Shown: positions 5,986-8,077 of the stretch, in pieces | Layout: every line of letters begins with the position of its first letter | Position numbering within the stretch: position 1 is the stretch's first letter | Assembly: GCA_002352045.1 (NCBI GenBank) | Contig: DEHT01000085.1 | Location: 1 to 8,077, forward strand | Direction: 5' to 3' | Source: Chitinophagaceae bacterium UBA2793 | GTDB taxonomy: Bacteria > Bacteroidota > Bacteroidia > Chitinophagales > Chitinophagaceae | DNA: 8,077 bases | Position numbers and translations under genes: made by a program | Notes under the pieces: model-generated | Databases searched by the model: none | What the model saw: only the letters and a program-made list of their open reading frames with translations | What the model was told of the DNA's origin: nothing

Positions 5986-7979
5986 TTAGAAAGGATATTG
6001 TACAACGACAAAATTTTAAAAGGTTTGTTTCTCATAATTTCATTTGACATTCTAAAAGGGATGAATATTTTTTGCCCTGCTTTCAAATTAAAATAATTAT
6101 CGCTTACATATTTATTATAGTCTCCAAAATCTACAAACACATAATATGCTTCTACGTCCGATACAATGGAGAATCCCGTACGTTCCATATTTACCTGAAT
6201 ATTGGGTTTGGATAGGGTAAGATGTTTTGGATAAACTTTATCGGTATGCGTATCCATTTTTAAAAATGCATTTTTTGCAGCATAATAACCAGCTTTGGGT
6301 TGATGGTAAAAATCTATTAAACTCCAGCTTGTAACCGGCCAGCAATCGTTGAGTTGCCAAATAAGGCTGCCCATATTTACCGGCTGCTTGCTTATATGAG
6401 TAGCCAGACTATTTTTCAAAATATAATATTGTAAGCATTGCGATACATAAGTGTATTCTTCCAATGAAAGTTTTGAAAGCCTTGTGGTATCATAAAAATA
6501 TTGGTTGATGTAATGGTTCAATTTCATAAAACCATTGCCTGCTTTTTGGTGTGCATTTACCGAAGGAGAGTAGAGGTATCTTTCATCTTCCGGCACATAT
6601 TTTTTTACCGTGCTGTAGTTTGGCATTGCTTGCATACCCCATTCGCTTACAAAGCGGCCGGTATGAGTTTTAAATTTTTCCCAGCCTTCCAGCCCCCACC
6701 AAAGGCCCCAGTAATGACTATCGCCGCTTGCGTAGCTTTTAGGATTTCCCCAGCCGTATTGTGGCGAAGTAGAAATATAGGGCCTATTCAATGGGTCAAA
6801 AGTTTTGGTCCAAATGTTTAAACTATCTCTAAACAATTTTACATAGTCGTGCCATACTTTGGCCGAATCGTTTCCATGCAGGTTAAATTGATTTTGCCAG
6901 CCCCAGTGATGCCAGCCCTCATCTACTTCATTGTTGCCGCACCATATCACAATACAGTTGTATTTTGATAGTCTTTCTACTTGTTGTTTTACTTCTTCTT
7001 TTACATTAGCAAAAAATGATTCGTCGCCGGGGTACATTCTACAGGCAAACATATAATCCTGCCAAACCATTATATCCAGTGAATCGCAGAGTTCGTAAAA
7101 ATAATCCTGTTCATAAATACCACCGCCCCAAACCCGCATCATATTCATTCCGGCTTCTTTGGCTAATACTAATAATGCTCTGTAGTCGTCCTTTGTAGCG
7201 GCTGCCGGAAAAGCATTTGCAGGTATCCAGTTGGCTCCTTTCATAAATATTGGTTTTCCGTTTTTGGAAAAATAAAAGGAGTGGCCAATGCTGTCTTTTT
7301 TTTGAACTAATTCAATTTCATTTTTTTTGGGTTGAATTTTTTGCACTGTTCGTTCATTTCCAAAATTTATTTTAACGGGTTTCCATAAACCGGCGCTTAC
7401 AAATTTGGGGCCCCAATCCCAATTAAATTGATACTGTGCTTTACGTGCATACACTCTTGCATCATCGGGTAATACTATGGGAAGATTTTCCCGGGCTAAG
7501 TTTGCAGTTTTGTGAATTGCAGATTGAAAAACTACTTTAATATTATTTCTTCCGGGTACTATTTGTTTTTTTATATCAAATGTCCATTGCCTGAACATGT
7601 TGTAGGCGGTACCCAATTTTTTTCCATTCAAAAAAACATCGGCATAAGTATCTATGCCTTCAAATTCAATAAAAATAGTTGGTTGTTGCAACATTTTATT
7701 GCTTGCAACAAAAGAGGTTTGGTATTCCCAGTCGACACTATCTATCCATTGCAGTTTAGCTTCGTTGCCTGCGTAAAAAGGGGATGCGAGTAATTTGTTT
7801 TGAAGCAAATCGGTATGAACCGAGCCGGGTACGGTTGCTTTGTACCATTTGCTGCTTCCTGTTTTACGAAACTGCCATTGGTTTAAAATTATACTTTGTG
7901 AAAATGCAGAAAAAGCAAATAGCATTAAGGCCAGCGAAAAAGTTGTTTTTGTAACCCTGGAAAAAATATTTGTAATCAT
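5982..7979 (-). CDS. Exported GH2 beta-mannosidase, compact form lacking two Ig-like domains
   Basis: It should remove beta-linked mannose from non-reducing ends of mannan or N-glycan fragments in the periplasm. Numbering from the ATG at 7977-7979 (665 aa), residues 1-27 are a signal peptide ending AFS before Gln28. The GH2 N-terminal beta-sandwich (about 30-204) has VPGSVHTDLL, FEGIDTYADVFLNGKK, ARKAQYQFNWDWGP and GLWKPVKI. The TIM barrel (about 233-575) has FMKGANWIP, MRVWGGGIYE, VWQDYMFAC, IVIWCGNNE with acid/base Glu351, GRFVSEWG with nucleophile Glu446, and GSLIWQLNDCWPVTSWS. The final beta-sandwich (about 582-665) has LSKPNI and SDNYFNLKAGQ. Only 28 residues join first domain and barrel, and a few join barrel and last domain, so the two intervening Ig-like domains of typical family members (over 800 aa) are absent. 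An upstream in-frame ATG at 8063 is rejected because the promoter lies between. The HEAT-like gene follows with an ATGA overlap. Confidence 0.9.
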   Translation of the reverse strand: MITNIFSRVTKTTFSLALMLFAFSAFSQSIILNQWQFRKTGSSKWYKATVPGSVHTDLLQNKLLASPFYAGNEAKLQWIDSVDWEYQTSFVASNKMLQQPTIFIEFEGIDTYADVFLNGKKLGTAYNMFRQWTFDIKKQIVPGRNNIKVVFQSAIHKTANLARENLPIVLPDDARVYARKAQYQFNWDWGPKFVSAGLWKPVKINFGNERTVQKIQPKKNEIELVQKKDSIGHSFYFSKNGKPIFMKGANWIPANAFPAAATKDDYRALLVLAKEAGMNMMRVWGGGIYEQDYFYELCDSLDIMVWQDYMFACRMYPGDESFFANVKEEVKQQVERLSKYNCIVIWCGNNEVDEGWHHWGWQNQFNLHGNDSAKVWHDYVKLFRDSLNIWTKTFDPLNRPYISTSPQYGWGNPKSYASGDSHYWGLWWGLEGWEKFKTHTGRFVSEWGMQAMPNYSTVKKYVPEDERYLYSPSVNAHQKAGNGFMKLNHYINQYFYDTTRLSKLSLEEYTYVSQCLQYYILKNSLATHISKQPVNMGSLIWQLNDCWPVTSWSLIDFYHQPKAGYYAAKNAFLKMDTHTDKVYPKHLTLSKPNIQVNMERTGFSIVSDVEAYYVFVDFGDYNKYVSDNYFNLKAGQKIFIPFRMSNEIMRNKPFKILSLYNILSK

Positions 7980-8002
7980 GAACTGTGCTGAAATTTTTAA
8001 TA

Positions 8003-8010
8003 CAAAATTA
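8003..8010 (-). promoter_or_regulatory. Bacteroidota-type -7 promoter element for the beta-mannosidase unit
   Basis: On the minus strand these bases read TAATTTTG, an exact match to TAnnTTTG, ending 23 bases before the ATG at 7979. The predicted transcript start near 7996 lies downstream of the in-frame ATG at 8063, which supports the shorter protein whose signal peptide is N-terminal. A TTTA at 8033-8036, 22 bases upstream, is a poor -33 candidate. Confidence 0.55.
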
Positions 8011-8077
8011 TTAGAGGCTTTAAAAATTGGACTAAAGTCCGGTAAAACAAAACTTACTTTCATTGCCCCGACCTTAA

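Noticed and set aside
7980..8063. In-frame ATG at 8063 as the start of the beta-mannosidase
   Set aside because: A TAATTTTG promoter element lies within this stretch, and the ATG at 7979 begins directly with a good signal peptide.

Overview
The window looks like chromosomal DNA of a Bacteroidota bacterium. It is AT-rich, Shine-Dalgarno motifs are weak or absent, and three genes have an exact match to the Bacteroidota -7 promoter element TAnnTTTG about 20-25 bases before the start codon. Several exported proteins carry lipoprotein-type signals, and one has a signal peptide ending just before Gln, both common in this phylum. Protein flavour suggests a Chitinophagaceae-like member, but that is an impression rather than a measurement. 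I see no tRNA, rRNA, CRISPR array, insertion sequence or phage gene, and no stretch over 300 bases lacks a gene.

Layout from left to right. (1) Bases 1-762, minus strand: N-terminal 254 residues of a lipoprotein serine hydrolase of the beta-lactamase/PBP-like family, cut by the window edge. (2) Bases 843-2081, plus: serA, D-3-phosphoglycerate dehydrogenase with a C-terminal ACT domain, divergent from the hydrolase. (3) Bases 2137-2535, plus: a small cysteine-containing lipoprotein of unknown function. (4) Bases 2556-4031, minus: an exported flavoprotein oxidase of the berberine-bridge-enzyme type, predicted to bind FAD through both a His and a Cys. (5) Bases 4181-5446, plus: a type II NADH:quinone dehydrogenase-like protein with its own promoter. 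(6) Bases 5467-7979, minus: a two-gene unit in which an exported GH2 beta-mannosidase overlaps by ATGA with a small HEAT-repeat-like protein.

Most genes are unrelated housekeeping or envelope functions: serine synthesis, respiratory NADH oxidation, a periplasmic or surface oxidase, a serine hydrolase and glycan breakdown. They do not form one pathway.

The most unusual item is the beta-mannosidase. Its sugar-binding-like first domain, its catalytic barrel with both catalytic glutamates, and its last beta-sandwich are recognisable. The Ig-like domain expected between the first domain and the barrel, and the one expected after the barrel, both appear to be missing in frame. The result is a 665-residue protein where relatives usually exceed 800 residues. 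No clearly new multi-gene system is visible.
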